Part shown: piece after piece, positions 28,533 to 38,472 of the stretch
Position numbering within the stretch: position 1 is the stretch's first letter
Layout of the letters: every line of letters begins with the position of its first letter
Position numbers and translations under genes: made by a program
Virus record (IMG/VR): IMGVR_UViG_3300025645_000166
Span: 1-40,065 of that record
DNA: 40,065 nucleotides
Direction: 5' to 3' (one strand)
DNA from: a virus
Notes under the pieces: model-generated
Told to the model about the DNA's origin: nothing
The model's input: only the letters and a program-made list of their open reading frames with translations
Database searches by the model: none

Positions 28533-31500
28533 TAGTTGTGTTGTCCTTCATTGGCAGTATCGAGCCAGCGCATGAATGACTCATGCGAGCCCAAGTTAAT
28601 CTTTCTTTCGAGTTGTTCAACTTCACTCAGCTTAGGACCAAAGGCTTCCTTAAGAATATTTGGTCTTTGTATGACACTGAAACCACCAGCCTCAATCCAT
28701 TTGTGGGCTGTGTTGATCTCTTCAAGAGCATCTTCAGTAGACAAAGTAGGGTTCATAGAACGCTTATAGGCATTCACTGCTTCCTGCTTAGCCATGGACT
28801 GGAGCTGTTGTCTAGCCTTATCATTCTCAATATCACCATACCAGTCTGCAACTTTCTGAGGCATAGTACCAAAGACAAGTTGCATGGCTGCATCGGTACC
28901 ATTCAGGCTATTGTCAGGCAGAACCTGCTGGCCAGAGTTGGTAAAGTACGTACCTACGTTATAGGCAAACCAAGCACGCTGAGCGTTGTTGGTCAAACTG
29001 GTGGTTTTTAGAAGCCCGGCAAAGTCATGGACGGTGTAGGGATTACCTGCCCCAGGGATCATGTGGTTCAAAAGAACCCCTACCAGAGGTGAGGAGTTAT
29101 CCATAGCCGTCTTCAGAGAGCTTCCAGAAGCCCCTAGGAGGACCGTCAGCAGGTCTGATTTATCCTCCCTACCCCAGGCCCCAGTAGTCGTCTTAAGCCA
29201 GTCAGGAGCCAATTTTGAGCTTCCTATGATGTCTGGGATAACGGACTGTCCTGCAGGTCCTAAAGTCTGGGCTAAATTCTGGTCTGCTCCGGTAGCCACG
29301 TTAACCAAAGTCTGGGGGATACCATTCAGGATACCCTGGACAACAGGGTTGCTGAGGTCCCAGCCTTCATAGTCAGCCAGCTTACGAATAGCCTGAGAGG
29401 GCTGCCAGAAGACACCAGTGGTGTTTCCTAGGACGCCAATCGGCACTCCGTACAGCATAGACTGATACGTGAGGAACTTGAGCTTCTGGGTTGCTGAGAG
29501 TTCTTTACCCAGCATAGCATCCATCAGACGAGACTGATAAGACCAGAACTGTGTGGTAAGAGACGCCCATCCCTTGAGACCTTCACCACCAGCCTGGTTG
29601 GCTGCTGCTGAGGCTCTAGTCATGTTCATTGTAAGGAAGTCAGCGTAACTGTGGACTTGCTTCATCGAAGCATCATTCCAAACACCAAGCGGATTCTCTC
29701 GTCTCCACTTCATATACGATACATTCCAAGCAGTAATCTTGTTGGCTCGTTCACCTTTGTTGAAGAAGACAAGAGAACTATCTGCGATGTTACGCATGGT
29801 GCTGATTGAACCAGCTGAACGAATGTCGTTGACATCAGCCCAGTTGTCACCAACTCTCCAGAAGTCTGTCCTCTGGAGACCTTCCATAGATTCTCTAAAG
29901 TGTCTTGGTTTCCAGCCGTAGTACTTAAGAGCAGAGCGAGTAAGCTCATCGATGACTCCTTTGTCACCGTTAAGCATCGCTGCACGCATGTACCATCCAG
30001 CTCCTGCAGCCTTAGCAGTATTAGCCCAGCCTTCAATACTAGCTGTAACAGCCATACCTTGGCCCTGCATGAAGAGCTGCTTAGGATTCCACACACCCAT
30101 CCTAGGAACAAAGCCTGCCCAGTAACGAAGGAATGCTTTAGGATCTGTGGTCATTAGTTTGTCAAGCCAGTTCGTAGCTGTCTCTTGTGCAGAGAAACCA
30201 CTGATCCTAGCGAGTACCTGTTCCTTAACCCAGTTACCCTTAGTCACATCTCTCGGTTCATCGTTCAGGAATTCCATCACTGCACGACGATAGTTCTGAG
30301 CCTTAGCGACTAGTTCTTTATTAGTATGTGTCTTGTCAATCAGATTTGCATCATAAAGTGCTCTGACTGGGAAGCGCTCCAATTCATCATAAGGTTTAAG
30401 AAGAACAGAATTGAACTCTTGAACGTAACGGCTGGCAGCACCAATCTTCAAGTCATCTGTAAAGCGACTTGCCATAATGGTATTGGTTGCTCGACGTACA
30501 GCATTGTACGGATCAAGCAGTCTGCTAGGTTCCATTCTCCAGATAGGGTTACGTTCGTCACCGATATTATAGATACCAGAGAGACGCTCACCTTTCTCTT
30601 GTCCATAACGGAACAAGACATTATCACTTAATGGATTGTGGATCGACTTACCGTAATCCGAGAAATTGGCAAAACCGGCGCTAATCTTATGAGTCTCTTC
30701 AATCGTTTGATTTTGCGGGTGCCAGTTAAGCGCAATCTTGGGATCAAGGTTACCAAACTTCGGGTTGAACGCACGACGAAACTCCTTCCAAGACATAGGA
30801 AGATTATTAGCTACATACAGCCTGGCAGCTGGTAGATCCTGTACTTCGAATGCAAGCTTACGAGCCTGCTCAGCATGTTTGAGCATCTCCTTTGCTTCTT
30901 TCTCAGTACGAGCACTGAACCAGTTCTTATCTCCAAGATAATCGTTAGAGATCTCACCACCAGGAAACTTACTGTTTACAACGTGAGGCTGACCGACAAA
31001 GTAGGGATCACGATATCTATAGTGACCACCATCTTGGAAAGGCATTTGCTGGAAGTCAAGGTTCTTAGCCTTCATATCCTTGACAACGATATAGTCAATA
31101 CGCCCCTTAGGGAAGTCTTTCAGAGCATTGTCTGAAGCCCACTGTCTAAGAGCATCCTGTCCATACTTGCTGACGTTAAGGATACGATAACCATCGTTCT
31201 GAACAAGACCATCTACTGATGCTCGTTGAGCCTTCGTAGAGAAGACACGACGGAAGTATTCAAAGCTCTTGCCCTGTTGATTAGGCCACATAACGATACC
31301 AGCATCATCCCCATGTTCCCACGGAATGTTTGCTACGGTTCTAGACTCTACCCACGGCAATGCTTCGCCCTTCCAACCCTTAAGTGCAGGCTGGAATTGC
31401 ATGAGACCTTCACGTCCTTTAGTACCAAGACCACTAAGGTTGTTGGTTACAAACTCAGCAGCGTTAACTGCTTTCATTGCAAAGTAAGACTGAGCCTGCT

Positions 31501-33463
31501 CAATAGACGGGTACTTTCCATGGAACTGATACCAGTCATGTTCAAAGTTACCAATCGTATTTGAGAAGACTTTATTGTCTTGCTGATGAACCAAGAAGTC
31601 ATCAAGCTCTTGACTTGGTTTACGACCAAGACTAGTAAACTCTTTGTTGAGAATGTTGCGGCTAAGACTGGTAAGCTTGTTTGCTCCACCAGCAGTTGCC
31701 TTAACTTCTTGATTGATGTCTTTAGGAAGGAACTTATCCGATGCTCGGAAGAAGTTAATAACCTGAGACTGAATAGTATTAGGTGTAGCCTCTGCCTGTA
31801 CGTGCTTCTGTAGAGCTTTAGCAACACTCGTATGTGTTTCATCCACAGGAATAATGACACGCAAAGCGTAGTCAGATACAGGTCCATACGTCATATCATG
31901 GACTATCTCACCATGACGCACGATCTCGTATTCAGTCAGTCCGTATCTACGAGCTGCCTGTTTAGCCTGTGTGATTGTAACAAAAGGTTGAGCACCAGGA
32001 CCACCAATGTTCACAGCGATACGGTCAAGATTAGACAACGTATCATTTGCAGAACGTAATGGTTCAATACTGACGATGTTCTGGTTTGTCTTAGGGTATA
32101 CTCGAGCAGCAGTATCCTGCGCTACTTCAAGCATAGCCTTCCAAGCTTCACTGCCAGGAGGAATGCGAGCAACGTTTAGAGGATCAATTGCTGTCGATTT
32201 GATCAGACCTACACCATAGTTCTTAAGCATGTCTCCAAAGCTGGCAACTTCACCAGCTGTGAAGCGAGTGTTCTGAGCATCCTTAAGAATAGCATTGGGA
32301 TTGGTAAGATCAGGAACAACACCAAAAAGACTATCGAGAGACTGTCTAGCAGCCTTACCACCTTGACGTTCAGCCAAACCTAAAGCTTGAGTAACGACCT
32401 CACGCATAGCCGCGTCAGCGTGCTGTCCACTGAGATCGAGAATGCCAGGAATAGTTGCTGTCTGTGTCGCAGCCTTCATTGCTGGACGAAGCAAAGCCTT
32501 AGCTCCTTCACCAGCATTTACTGCATCAAGCACAGTAAACATAGTGTCTACGAGCTGATCAGTATCACTATAAGAGAGGAACTTCTGAGCAAGATCATGC
32601 GCCATCGAAGGGTTTGTAGCGTAAGCTTTCTCAAGACCAGCTCTAAGAATCTCCGTACCTTCACGAGCACCTACTTTTGTAGGATCATAAAGAGTATTGA
32701 TCTGATCTTTGAATCCACCACTCAATTCAAGAGGAGTGGGTGTCAAAGCATCCTGAGTATGATACCAGTTATAGAAAGGAATTAGCTGCTTTGCACGATT
32801 GTAGAAAGCCGTGCCGTATCCTTCTTGCTCGTACTTGTCAATGATGTCCTGAGCAACACGACCATAAAGCATTCGTCTAGTGACGAAGTCTTGGTTGATC
32901 ATCATTCCCTGACGTTCATCAGGTTCAGGAATAACATCTGTTTCAAAGTAACGATTAGGCTGCATCATAGCATCGAATGCACTTCGAGCTATGTACGGTC
33001 TGCTTTCGTCATCATCGAATGTGGTAAGAGTTCTAAGAACCTGATCAGCATACTTCTGTTCGAAGAAGACTGAGGGATCAATACTATCTGGGAACGAAGA
33101 CTTCTGACCAAGGTCATAGAGATACTTAATCTCTTTCTCAGTGAAAGGCTCATCTCCCTTATTGTTAAGGAATTCTTGAGCTGATTGCTGAGGAGATTGA
33201 AGATCTCTCATGTATTGGGTCTGAGCCTGTTCCTGGCGTAGACGCTGCTCACGACCACTAGTGATAGTGTCGTAGATTGCGTCTCTACCAGGAGAGTTCT
33301 CGTCTAGTGCAAAGTGATATCTGTCTGCAAGATCCTTAGCGGTATTCTCAGGGACCTTAGGGATTTCAGCATCGATAGTAGGAGCCGTATCTTCATTGAA
33401 GAACGGCTGTACTCCCTGCTCGTCATCCGGGATAGCAACTCTGTTAAATGCGCTATTGTCCAC
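28532..33463 (-). CDS. Giant internal virion protein, T7 gp16-like position, 1643 aa
   Basis: The largest gene of the window. The protein is soluble and helix-rich, with long charged stretches. From about residue 1,150 onward are more hydrophobic segments (LKFLTYQSMLYGVPIGVLGNTTGVF). Size, place next to the 923-aa protein and the tail module fit T7 gp16, which is ejected into the host and spans the envelope. I do not see the soluble lytic transglycosylase motif (ES.., GLMQ) that T7 gp16 carries at its N-terminus, so wall-degrading activity is not supported. Confidence 0.6.
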   Translation of the reverse strand: MDNSAFNRVAIPDDEQGVQPFFNEDTAPTIDAEIPKVPENTAKDLADRYHFALDENSPGRDAIYDTITSGREQRLRQEQAQTQYMRDLQSPQQSAQEFLNNKGDEPFTEKEIKYLYDLGQKSSFPDSIDPSVFFEQKYADQVLRTLTTFDDDESRPYIARSAFDAMMQPNRYFETDVIPEPDERQGMMINQDFVTRRMLYGRVAQDIIDKYEQEGYGTAFYNRAKQLIPFYNWYHTQDALTPTPLELSGGFKDQINTLYDPTKVGAREGTEILRAGLEKAYATNPSMAHDLAQKFLSYSDTDQLVDTMFTVLDAVNAGEGAKALLRPAMKAATQTATIPGILDLSGQHADAAMREVVTQALGLAERQGGKAARQSLDSLFGVVPDLTNPNAILKDAQNTRFTAGEVASFGDMLKNYGVGLIKSTAIDPLNVARIPPGSEAWKAMLEVAQDTAARVYPKTNQNIVSIEPLRSANDTLSNLDRIAVNIGGPGAQPFVTITQAKQAARRYGLTEYEIVRHGEIVHDMTYGPVSDYALRVIIPVDETHTSVAKALQKHVQAEATPNTIQSQVINFFRASDKFLPKDINQEVKATAGGANKLTSLSRNILNKEFTSLGRKPSQELDDFLVHQQDNKVFSNTIGNFEHDWYQFHGKYPSIEQAQSYFAMKAVNAAEFVTNNLSGLGTKGREGLMQFQPALKGWKGEALPWVESRTVANIPWEHGDDAGIVMWPNQQGKSFEYFRRVFSTKAQRASVDGLVQNDGYRILNVSKYGQDALRQWASDNALKDFPKGRIDYIVVKDMKAKNLDFQQMPFQDGGHYRYRDPYFVGQPHVVNSKFPGGEISNDYLGDKNWFSARTEKEAKEMLKHAEQARKLAFEVQDLPAARLYVANNLPMSWKEFRRAFNPKFGNLDPKIALNWHPQNQTIEETHKISAGFANFSDYGKSIHNPLSDNVLFRYGQEKGERLSGIYNIGDERNPIWRMEPSRLLDPYNAVRRATNTIMASRFTDDLKIGAASRYVQEFNSVLLKPYDELERFPVRALYDANLIDKTHTNKELVAKAQNYRRAVMEFLNDEPRDVTKGNWVKEQVLARISGFSAQETATNWLDKLMTTDPKAFLRYWAGFVPRMGVWNPKQLFMQGQGMAVTASIEGWANTAKAAGAGWYMRAAMLNGDKGVIDELTRSALKYYGWKPRHFRESMEGLQRTDFWRVGDNWADVNDIRSAGSISTMRNIADSSLVFFNKGERANKITAWNVSYMKWRRENPLGVWNDASMKQVHSYADFLTMNMTRASAAANQAGGEGLKGWASLTTQFWSYQSRLMDAMLGKELSATQKLKFLTYQSMLYGVPIGVLGNTTGVFWQPSQAIRKLADYEGWDLSNPVVQGILNGIPQTLVNVATGADQNLAQTLGPAGQSVIPDIIGSSKLAPDWLKTTTGAWGREDKSDLLTVLLGASGSSLKTAMDNSSPLVGVLLNHMIPGAGNPYTVHDFAGLLKTTSLTNNAQRAWFAYNVGTYFTNSGQQVLPDNSLNGTDAAMQLVFGTMPQKVADWYGDIENDKARQQLQSMAKQEAVNAYKRSMNPTLSTEDALEEINTAHKWIEAGGFSVIQRPNILKEAFGPKLSEVEQLERKINLGSHESFMRWLDTANEGQHN

Positions 33464-33466
33464 GTA

Positions 33467-34006
33467 TTAAAGTCCTGCAAAGATGTTCTTGATACCAGAC
33501 ATTGAGTTATTAATTTGTGGAGCGTAGCCCACCAATGTCGATCCAAGTTTCATCAAACTATCACCTTGACTTTGAGCCAACTGAATCTTTCCACCAAGCT
33601 GATTATACTTCGTCTGGAGATCAGCATTCGCATTGTCAAGATCAAACATCTTCTGACCAGCTGTGTAATCACCAGCCAATCCAGCCTGGATTTCACCAGC
33701 CTGACCAAGTATCTGGCCGTACCCACCTTGAAGACCAGAGCCATAAGATGCACCTTGGCTAGTTGCATTAGACAATGCAGTAGCATGAGCAACCTGAGCA
33801 GCTCTAATACTTTGTCTCATAGATGTCATATAATCGTTAGTTGCTGCTTCCTTTCTAAGGTTATTCTGTTCCTTAGAGTTAGCAGCAATCTGCGTAGCAA
33901 TCTTGTTTTGCTGGCGTGCAAGCTCTTTAGCTCTATCATCTCCGAAGAGACTACTGATAAAACCACCAGCACTAATTGCCATACCAATTGCGGTAATTGG
34001 ATCCAC
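33467..34006 (-). CDS. Internal virion protein, gp14-like, 179 aa
   Basis: The N-terminus is hydrophobic and Gly-rich (MDPITAIGMAISAGGFISSLFGDD), followed by a Gln/Asn-rich helix (RQQNKIATQIAANSKEQNN) and an Ala/Gly-rich centre (SQGASYGSGLQGGYGQILGQAG). This is the usual look of T7 gp14-type ejection proteins, which insert into the outer membrane. It lies between nozzle and large ejection proteins, in the T7 order. ATG 34006 starts 6 nt after the nozzle stop. Confidence 0.65.
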   Translation of the reverse strand: MDPITAIGMAISAGGFISSLFGDDRAKELARQQNKIATQIAANSKEQNNLRKEAATNDYMTSMRQSIRAAQVAHATALSNATSQGASYGSGLQGGYGQILGQAGEIQAGLAGDYTAGQKMFDLDNANADLQTKYNQLGGKIQLAQSQGDSLMKLGSTLVGYAPQINNSMSGIKNIFAGL

Positions 34007-34011
34007 GTTTA

Positions 34012-36765
34012 TTAATCCTGAGCGTTAGCGGTCTTCCAGACAGACCAACCTATAATACTAAAGGGTTTACCTGTCTCGCTGTGAATGCGGAACTGTAAGC
34101 ATCTTCCCTTGCCTCTGATCTTGAGACGACGGAAGTTGACAGACCTTAGCGGAAGATTTTCATTGAAGATTTGCTGACTTGACTGAGCAGTGCTAGACCA
34201 TTTACCAGTGTCACCACTGATAGCGAAGTCAAACACTCCTCGTAGAAAAGCTGACTGCTCGATCCGATCACCAGCATCATCGTAAGGCTGATCAAGGAAC
34301 AACATAACGTAGTTAGGTTGGACAAATCTCTGAGTGTCGCCATCAAGTTCATAATTGGTTACAAAGTAAGACACATAGTCTTGTTCTTGAGTAGCATTAC
34401 CAACAATATCATGAGAGTAGTTGTACCAATCAATATAGTGTGGAGTTGTGTGATCGATCGATGCGTACGTAAGATACTGATGTGTGCTGTCGATATTCAC
34501 TGTCGTTGTCAGTTTCAACTGAGGCATCGTCTGCCCCAGAATATCTTCAACGAACTTGATACCAACAATTCTAGGCGTGCCTATCCCAGTGTTAGTTGAG
34601 AACGAGAAGAAGCCATTGGTTCTAGCGTTGTAAACCAGTATGTGATCAAAGCCAACCATATCTTGATCAGTATTGTTTGTATAGACCCAATAAGCATACT
34701 GATTATACTGATCGTAGTCTCCCTTGACTTCTGACCGATTGGTCATTGGAATGTCAAGAAAGAACTTACGAATAGTCGTATCAGTAATAGAGTTGACACT
34801 GAACGAGTCAAACTGAGGATTATAATCCAGTTTCATCAAACCAGACTCAGCCCACCAGTAAGGAATACCATTAATATCTACAACGCTTAGCGGCGATGTT
34901 GATCCTTGCGAACTTATCTTACGAACAACATAATCGGTAGCTTTGAAAGACTGACCGCTAGATCCTCGTATAATCCACACACCGTTTGTTGCGATAGCAA
35001 TAAGAGCTGTCTGATAGACAAACAGTGTTTGCAACTGTCCCATATCTGGGATTGTTATAACACCACCATCACTATCTAGAAGAGTAAATAGATCTTCACT
35101 TGTCGGATCGTTCAGCTGATAACAGAAACCATACTGAGCATCTTTCTCAATAATCTGAGAGAAGAAGATACTAGTAGCAAAGCTATTGCTGTTAAGAGCA
35201 CCGTAGAAGGCTCGTCCAGCATAGTACGTTACTGTCTGAGGTCTCTCAGTTGTTTTCTCGATATCGTTATAGGTTGCAGTATTTGAAACAGTCTTTGCTT
35301 CCCACAATTCAAGTTCAGAAGCATAGAGAGTACTTTCGGATTGAGTAAGTGCAAGAGTATCTTTGACTTCAGTATAAGTTGCAGTTAACCAGACGTATCT
35401 GTAAGCTGTAGACTTGTCTGAGCTAGGTATATTAATCTTATTATTTGCACCTGCTTTGTAAACTGCGGAACCTAATAACGTTCCATTGGTCGCAGATATA
35501 GGTGCTGAATTGCTTGCATAGAGGCTGATAGTTACATCAGGATAGTATGTTTTATTTGGTTGATTGAAATAAGTCACACGATAACTAGCGGCATGATAAG
35601 TAACAGTTATCTTATTACCATACCAAGTTCCGTGGTCAATCTTCTTAGCATTACCAGATCCAAGATCCTTACCAAGATAGTGTGTACGAGTTACTGTTGT
35701 ACCAGAAAAAGAATCACTCTGAGATGCAAGAGAAGAAGAAGGGTTGTAGTTATTATCGAATGCTTGAGCAGAGTTTGTACCAATATCTCCAAGAAGAGTA
35801 CCAGTAGAATACGGTATGATCTCGACGACAACACCATTAAGATCTAGCGTCAAACCACTATTAAGAACTGCTTGTCTGCGATCAGTATTACCTACATCAA
35901 GAATAAAGTGCCCCTTAGGAGCGGGAGTATTACCCTGCTGGAAGTTAATCAATCGCTGAGGATCATAAGCGTCAGTTGCACTTGCTCGGTAGTAACCGAC
36001 ATAGTCGTAGTTACTTGGCATAGTACCAACGGCTGGTGATCCAGATGTAGCGTCTGCGTCCCACTGACCAAGAGCACTAGTAGCACTCAAATCACCTGCA
36101 GTGATCGTACCCTGCCACCAACCTTGATTGAGTAGATTGTAGTAGTGAATAACTCCGTTAGCGCTTGCTTTCATATCTGTGATTGTGTTGAAAGACGGGC
36201 GTGTCTGATCACTGTACGGATCAGTGAGACCAGCAAAGTCTCTGAACTGAAGAGTGATTGGAGTTACTGAAACTGTGTTTGTTGCTGGATCGTATTTAAC
36301 CAATAGAGGATTAATCGCTCGACTGACGATAATCAGTGAGCCGTTACCCTGAGCATACTGGCAGGGCCAGGAAGCTGGAACAAGTGTTGAACCACTAGCC
36401 AGATACGAATTAAGATTGATCGTATTAACGTTCTTATTTGCAGACACAGTCGTAGTAGATGACACATCATAGAAGTGTATCATGTTACCAGCTTGCTGCA
36501 CAAGGAACGAGAAGAAGCCTTTATCACTGGCCTGTTGCCAACGATACTCGGTGTAGACATCTGAAGCTGTAAACGTTAATGAAGAACCAAGAGAGTAACC
36601 ATCCTCAAGATCAATCTCTTGACGACGAATTACTCTCCCAGTATAATCAAAGATAACGTTGTCCGCATCCGTAGATGCGTTCTTCGGAAAATTGAGAGGC
36701 GTACTCTCAGTGATCAAACCCTGAGAGAAGTTATTCTGGATTGTGATACCGCTTGTACGCGACAT
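34012..36765 (-). CDS. Tail nozzle / tail tubular protein B (gp12-like), 917 aa
   Basis: The N-terminus ITIQNNFSQGLITESTP followed by LNFPKNASTDADNVIFD and RRQEIDLEDGY is the characteristic start of T7 gp12-like nozzle proteins. The rest is strand-rich with many Tyr, Asn, Ser and Thr, as expected of a beta-propeller tube. Length is a little over T7 gp12 (794 aa). It forms the distal part of the short tail through which DNA and ejection proteins pass. Confidence 0.85.
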   Translation of the reverse strand: MSRTSGITIQNNFSQGLITESTPLNFPKNASTDADNVIFDYTGRVIRRQEIDLEDGYSLGSSLTFTASDVYTEYRWQQASDKGFFSFLVQQAGNMIHFYDVSSTTTVSANKNVNTINLNSYLASGSTLVPASWPCQYAQGNGSLIIVSRAINPLLVKYDPATNTVSVTPITLQFRDFAGLTDPYSDQTRPSFNTITDMKASANGVIHYYNLLNQGWWQGTITAGDLSATSALGQWDADATSGSPAVGTMPSNYDYVGYYRASATDAYDPQRLINFQQGNTPAPKGHFILDVGNTDRRQAVLNSGLTLDLNGVVVEIIPYSTGTLLGDIGTNSAQAFDNNYNPSSSLASQSDSFSGTTVTRTHYLGKDLGSGNAKKIDHGTWYGNKITVTYHAASYRVTYFNQPNKTYYPDVTISLYASNSAPISATNGTLLGSAVYKAGANNKINIPSSDKSTAYRYVWLTATYTEVKDTLALTQSESTLYASELELWEAKTVSNTATYNDIEKTTERPQTVTYYAGRAFYGALNSNSFATSIFFSQIIEKDAQYGFCYQLNDPTSEDLFTLLDSDGGVITIPDMGQLQTLFVYQTALIAIATNGVWIIRGSSGQSFKATDYVVRKISSQGSTSPLSVVDINGIPYWWAESGLMKLDYNPQFDSFSVNSITDTTIRKFFLDIPMTNRSEVKGDYDQYNQYAYWVYTNNTDQDMVGFDHILVYNARTNGFFSFSTNTGIGTPRIVGIKFVEDILGQTMPQLKLTTTVNIDSTHQYLTYASIDHTTPHYIDWYNYSHDIVGNATQEQDYVSYFVTNYELDGDTQRFVQPNYVMLFLDQPYDDAGDRIEQSAFLRGVFDFAISGDTGKWSSTAQSSQQIFNENLPLRSVNFRRLKIRGKGRCLQFRIHSETGKPFSIIGWSVWKTANAQD

Positions 36766-36768
36766 GAA

Positions 36769-37065
36769 TTACAGCTCAATTTCTTTCGGTTTATTCTTAT
36801 TCTTCTTATCTTCTTTACGATCCAAGAGATGACCTACTTGTCTTTCGTAGTTCTCAATTGCCCGCCAGGCTAGATCCATCGTAGTGAAATCTTGTTTAAG
36901 GTCGTCTGGCATTCGACCACCGTTACTCTTGGATTCTACTTTCCAGAAGCCGTAAGGATCGTGGCATCTGATAGTGTATGTACGTCCGTTGAAAGTCTTA
37001 GTTCTCGTACGTTCATTATAAACTTCATCAAGTTGGTCTTCGAAGTTTTCATAGGCAGTGTTCAT
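36769..37065 (-). CDS. Small hypothetical protein in tail module, 98 aa
   Basis: It lies between the tail adaptor and nozzle genes. The sequence (MNTAYENFEDQLDEVYNER...) has a beta-hairpin-like middle (TFNGRTYTIRCHDPYGFWKVES) and a strongly charged C-terminus (LLDRKEDKKNKNKPKEIEL). No family recognised; it could be a minor tail or assembly protein. Confidence 0.6.
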   Translation of the reverse strand: MNTAYENFEDQLDEVYNERTRTKTFNGRTYTIRCHDPYGFWKVESKSNGGRMPDDLKQDFTTMDLAWRAIENYERQVGHLLDRKEDKKNKNKPKEIEL

Positions 37066-37066
37066 A

Positions 37067-37885
37067 TTATGATCCGCTTCTTAATGATCTGGGTATCTTG
37101 TCAGATGACCTGGTTGTTCCAGACTTGCCGAAGCGAGCTGGGATAGTAAATACTGCTGGAAGATCTTCTGTCTTGCCTTTACGCTTTTGCTGCATGATCT
37201 TCTGTCTGCGCGTTTCAGCAGCTGCTTCCTGGTTGGCAGTTTGTTTCAGTTCGTTAAATGCACGTACCTTACACTTATTAATGTAGTACGAAAACTGATT
37301 AGCTTCTAGATCAGGAATGAAGGAGTCTTCAAGCAGGAAGGTTTGAATTGTTCTTCCCGTACACATAGTATTGACTTTTTGTAGAGTATCTTCCTTAACG
37401 GAATTGTAAGAGTCAAAGATCAATGTGTTGTCGTTAAAGGTAGTGTAGAACTTAGGATCAGCGTTGTTTCTGTAGTAGAACTGAAAGTCTTCTCCACCTA
37501 CAGTAACTGTTTGAACCTGGATACTATTGTCTACTGCTTCACCAGGAATCTGACGAAGCATAAAGTCTTCAAAGGTTAGAAGTTCGATGATGCGATAATC
37601 AGGAGTCTCACCAGGAACTGCAGTATAATCATACCGAACATTCTCTACCTTGAAGATATCTGCCGGTACTGTCATAACACAGGGAACAGTAATATCACCA
37701 CTTGCGTTAAGTTGGAATATGGTCTGCTTTCCAGGAAGATTAAGGTCTGTAGTAATATCGTAATAGACATTCTTACAGATCAATGCTACCTGCTTTGCCT
37801 CAACAGTATCAGCGATAGAGTTGATCTCTTCGCTATCCATTGCAGCCAAGATAGCTTGGACAATATCAAGTAGAGTTTGTTTCAC
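37067..37885 (-). CDS. Tail adaptor / tail tubular protein A (gp11-like), 272 aa
   Basis: The N-terminal helix bundle (TLLDIVQAILAAMDSEEINSI; AKQVALICKNVYYDIT) and the following strand part (VPADIFKVENVRYDYTAV) match phage podovirus adaptors that link portal and nozzle. The C-terminus has a helix (INKCKVRAFNELKQTANQEA), then a basic tail (RSSDKIPRSLRSGS). T7 gp11 is 196 aa; longer forms are usual in other podoviruses. It is placed immediately upstream of the nozzle module. Confidence 0.75.
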   Translation of the reverse strand: MKQTLLDIVQAILAAMDSEEINSIADTVEAKQVALICKNVYYDITTDLNLPGKQTIFQLNASGDITVPCVMTVPADIFKVENVRYDYTAVPGETPDYRIIELLTFEDFMLRQIPGEAVDNSIQVQTVTVGGEDFQFYYRNNADPKFYTTFNDNTLIFDSYNSVKEDTLQKVNTMCTGRTIQTFLLEDSFIPDLEANQFSYYINKCKVRAFNELKQTANQEAAAETRRQKIMQQKRKGKTEDLPAVFTIPARFGKSGTTRSSDKIPRSLRSGS

Positions 37886-38143
37886 TTAGTTAACTCCGAA
37901 TATCTTTGCTTTAATCCAGTCAATAACAATGAAGAAAGGAATGGCAGCTAGCGCCATAGCACCAGCAGCCCAGTTAATCTTTTCCTTCAACACTGAAATG
38001 TCCGCTTCAATAGCATCCATTCGAGTATTGTTATCGATGTGCATTTCTTTTTGATTTACTTTATACTCATCAAAACGAATTAGCAATTGTTCTTGCGTCG
38101 CTTGAAGACGAGCCAAAGCAACTAGTACATCATCTCTTTCCAT
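37886..38143 (-). CDS. Small membrane protein with coiled coil, possible holin or spanin component, 85 aa
   Basis: Residues about 1-55 are a charged helix (LARLQATQEQLLIRFDEYK; ADISVLKEKI) and residues about 60-78 are a membrane segment (AAGAMALAAIPFFIVIDW). The start at 38143 is preferred: it shares bases with the upstream stop (TAATG) and has GGTGGAAG at a good distance; a start at 38161 has none. Position next to the endolysin suggests a lysis role, but which one is unresolved. Confidence 0.55.
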   Translation of the reverse strand: MERDDVLVALARLQATQEQLLIRFDEYKVNQKEMHIDNNTRMDAIEADISVLKEKINWAAGAMALAAIPFFIVIDWIKAKIFGVN

Positions 38144-38472
38144 TACCAGAACTTCCACCATGCGGAAGTTACGGTTTTCTTAGCTATCCAACGATAGTGC
38201 TCATGACCCCAATCGATTGCACCCCACCAACCATAGTGGTAGCCGACAGCGAAAGCAACTACACCGACAACAAGAGCAAACATCCAGTTTGCAAACTTAT
38301 TTGTCTTTGCTCCTTCCCAAACTGTTGAGACGAAGCCTGCACCACCTTCACTAAGGTTCTTGAACAATGGAGAGACAAAGTTAAGAACAGCTGGAGCAAC
38401 AGCAAGCAATAGTACCCATATGTGGGTAGCAATCCAAGCAACTGCTCCGGTAATCATACTAAGCGATAGCAT
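38143..38472 (-). CDS. Membrane protein in lysis module (holin candidate), 109 aa
   Basis: Two hydrophobic stretches are clear: about residues 6-33 (MITGAVAWIATHIWVLLLAVAPAVL region) and about 62-80 (NWMFALVVGVVAFAVGYHY), then an aromatic-rich tail (HEHYRWIAKKTVTSAWWKFW). The gene overlaps the endolysin 3' end by 14 nt, with GGAGG before the ATG. Small multi-pass protein beside an endolysin fits a holin, without sequence-family proof. Confidence 0.55.
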   Translation of the reverse strand: MLSLSMITGAVAWIATHIWVLLLAVAPAVLNFVSPLFKNLSEGGAGFVSTVWEGAKTNKFANWMFALVVGVVAFAVGYHYGWWGAIDWGHEHYRWIAKKTVTSAWWKFW

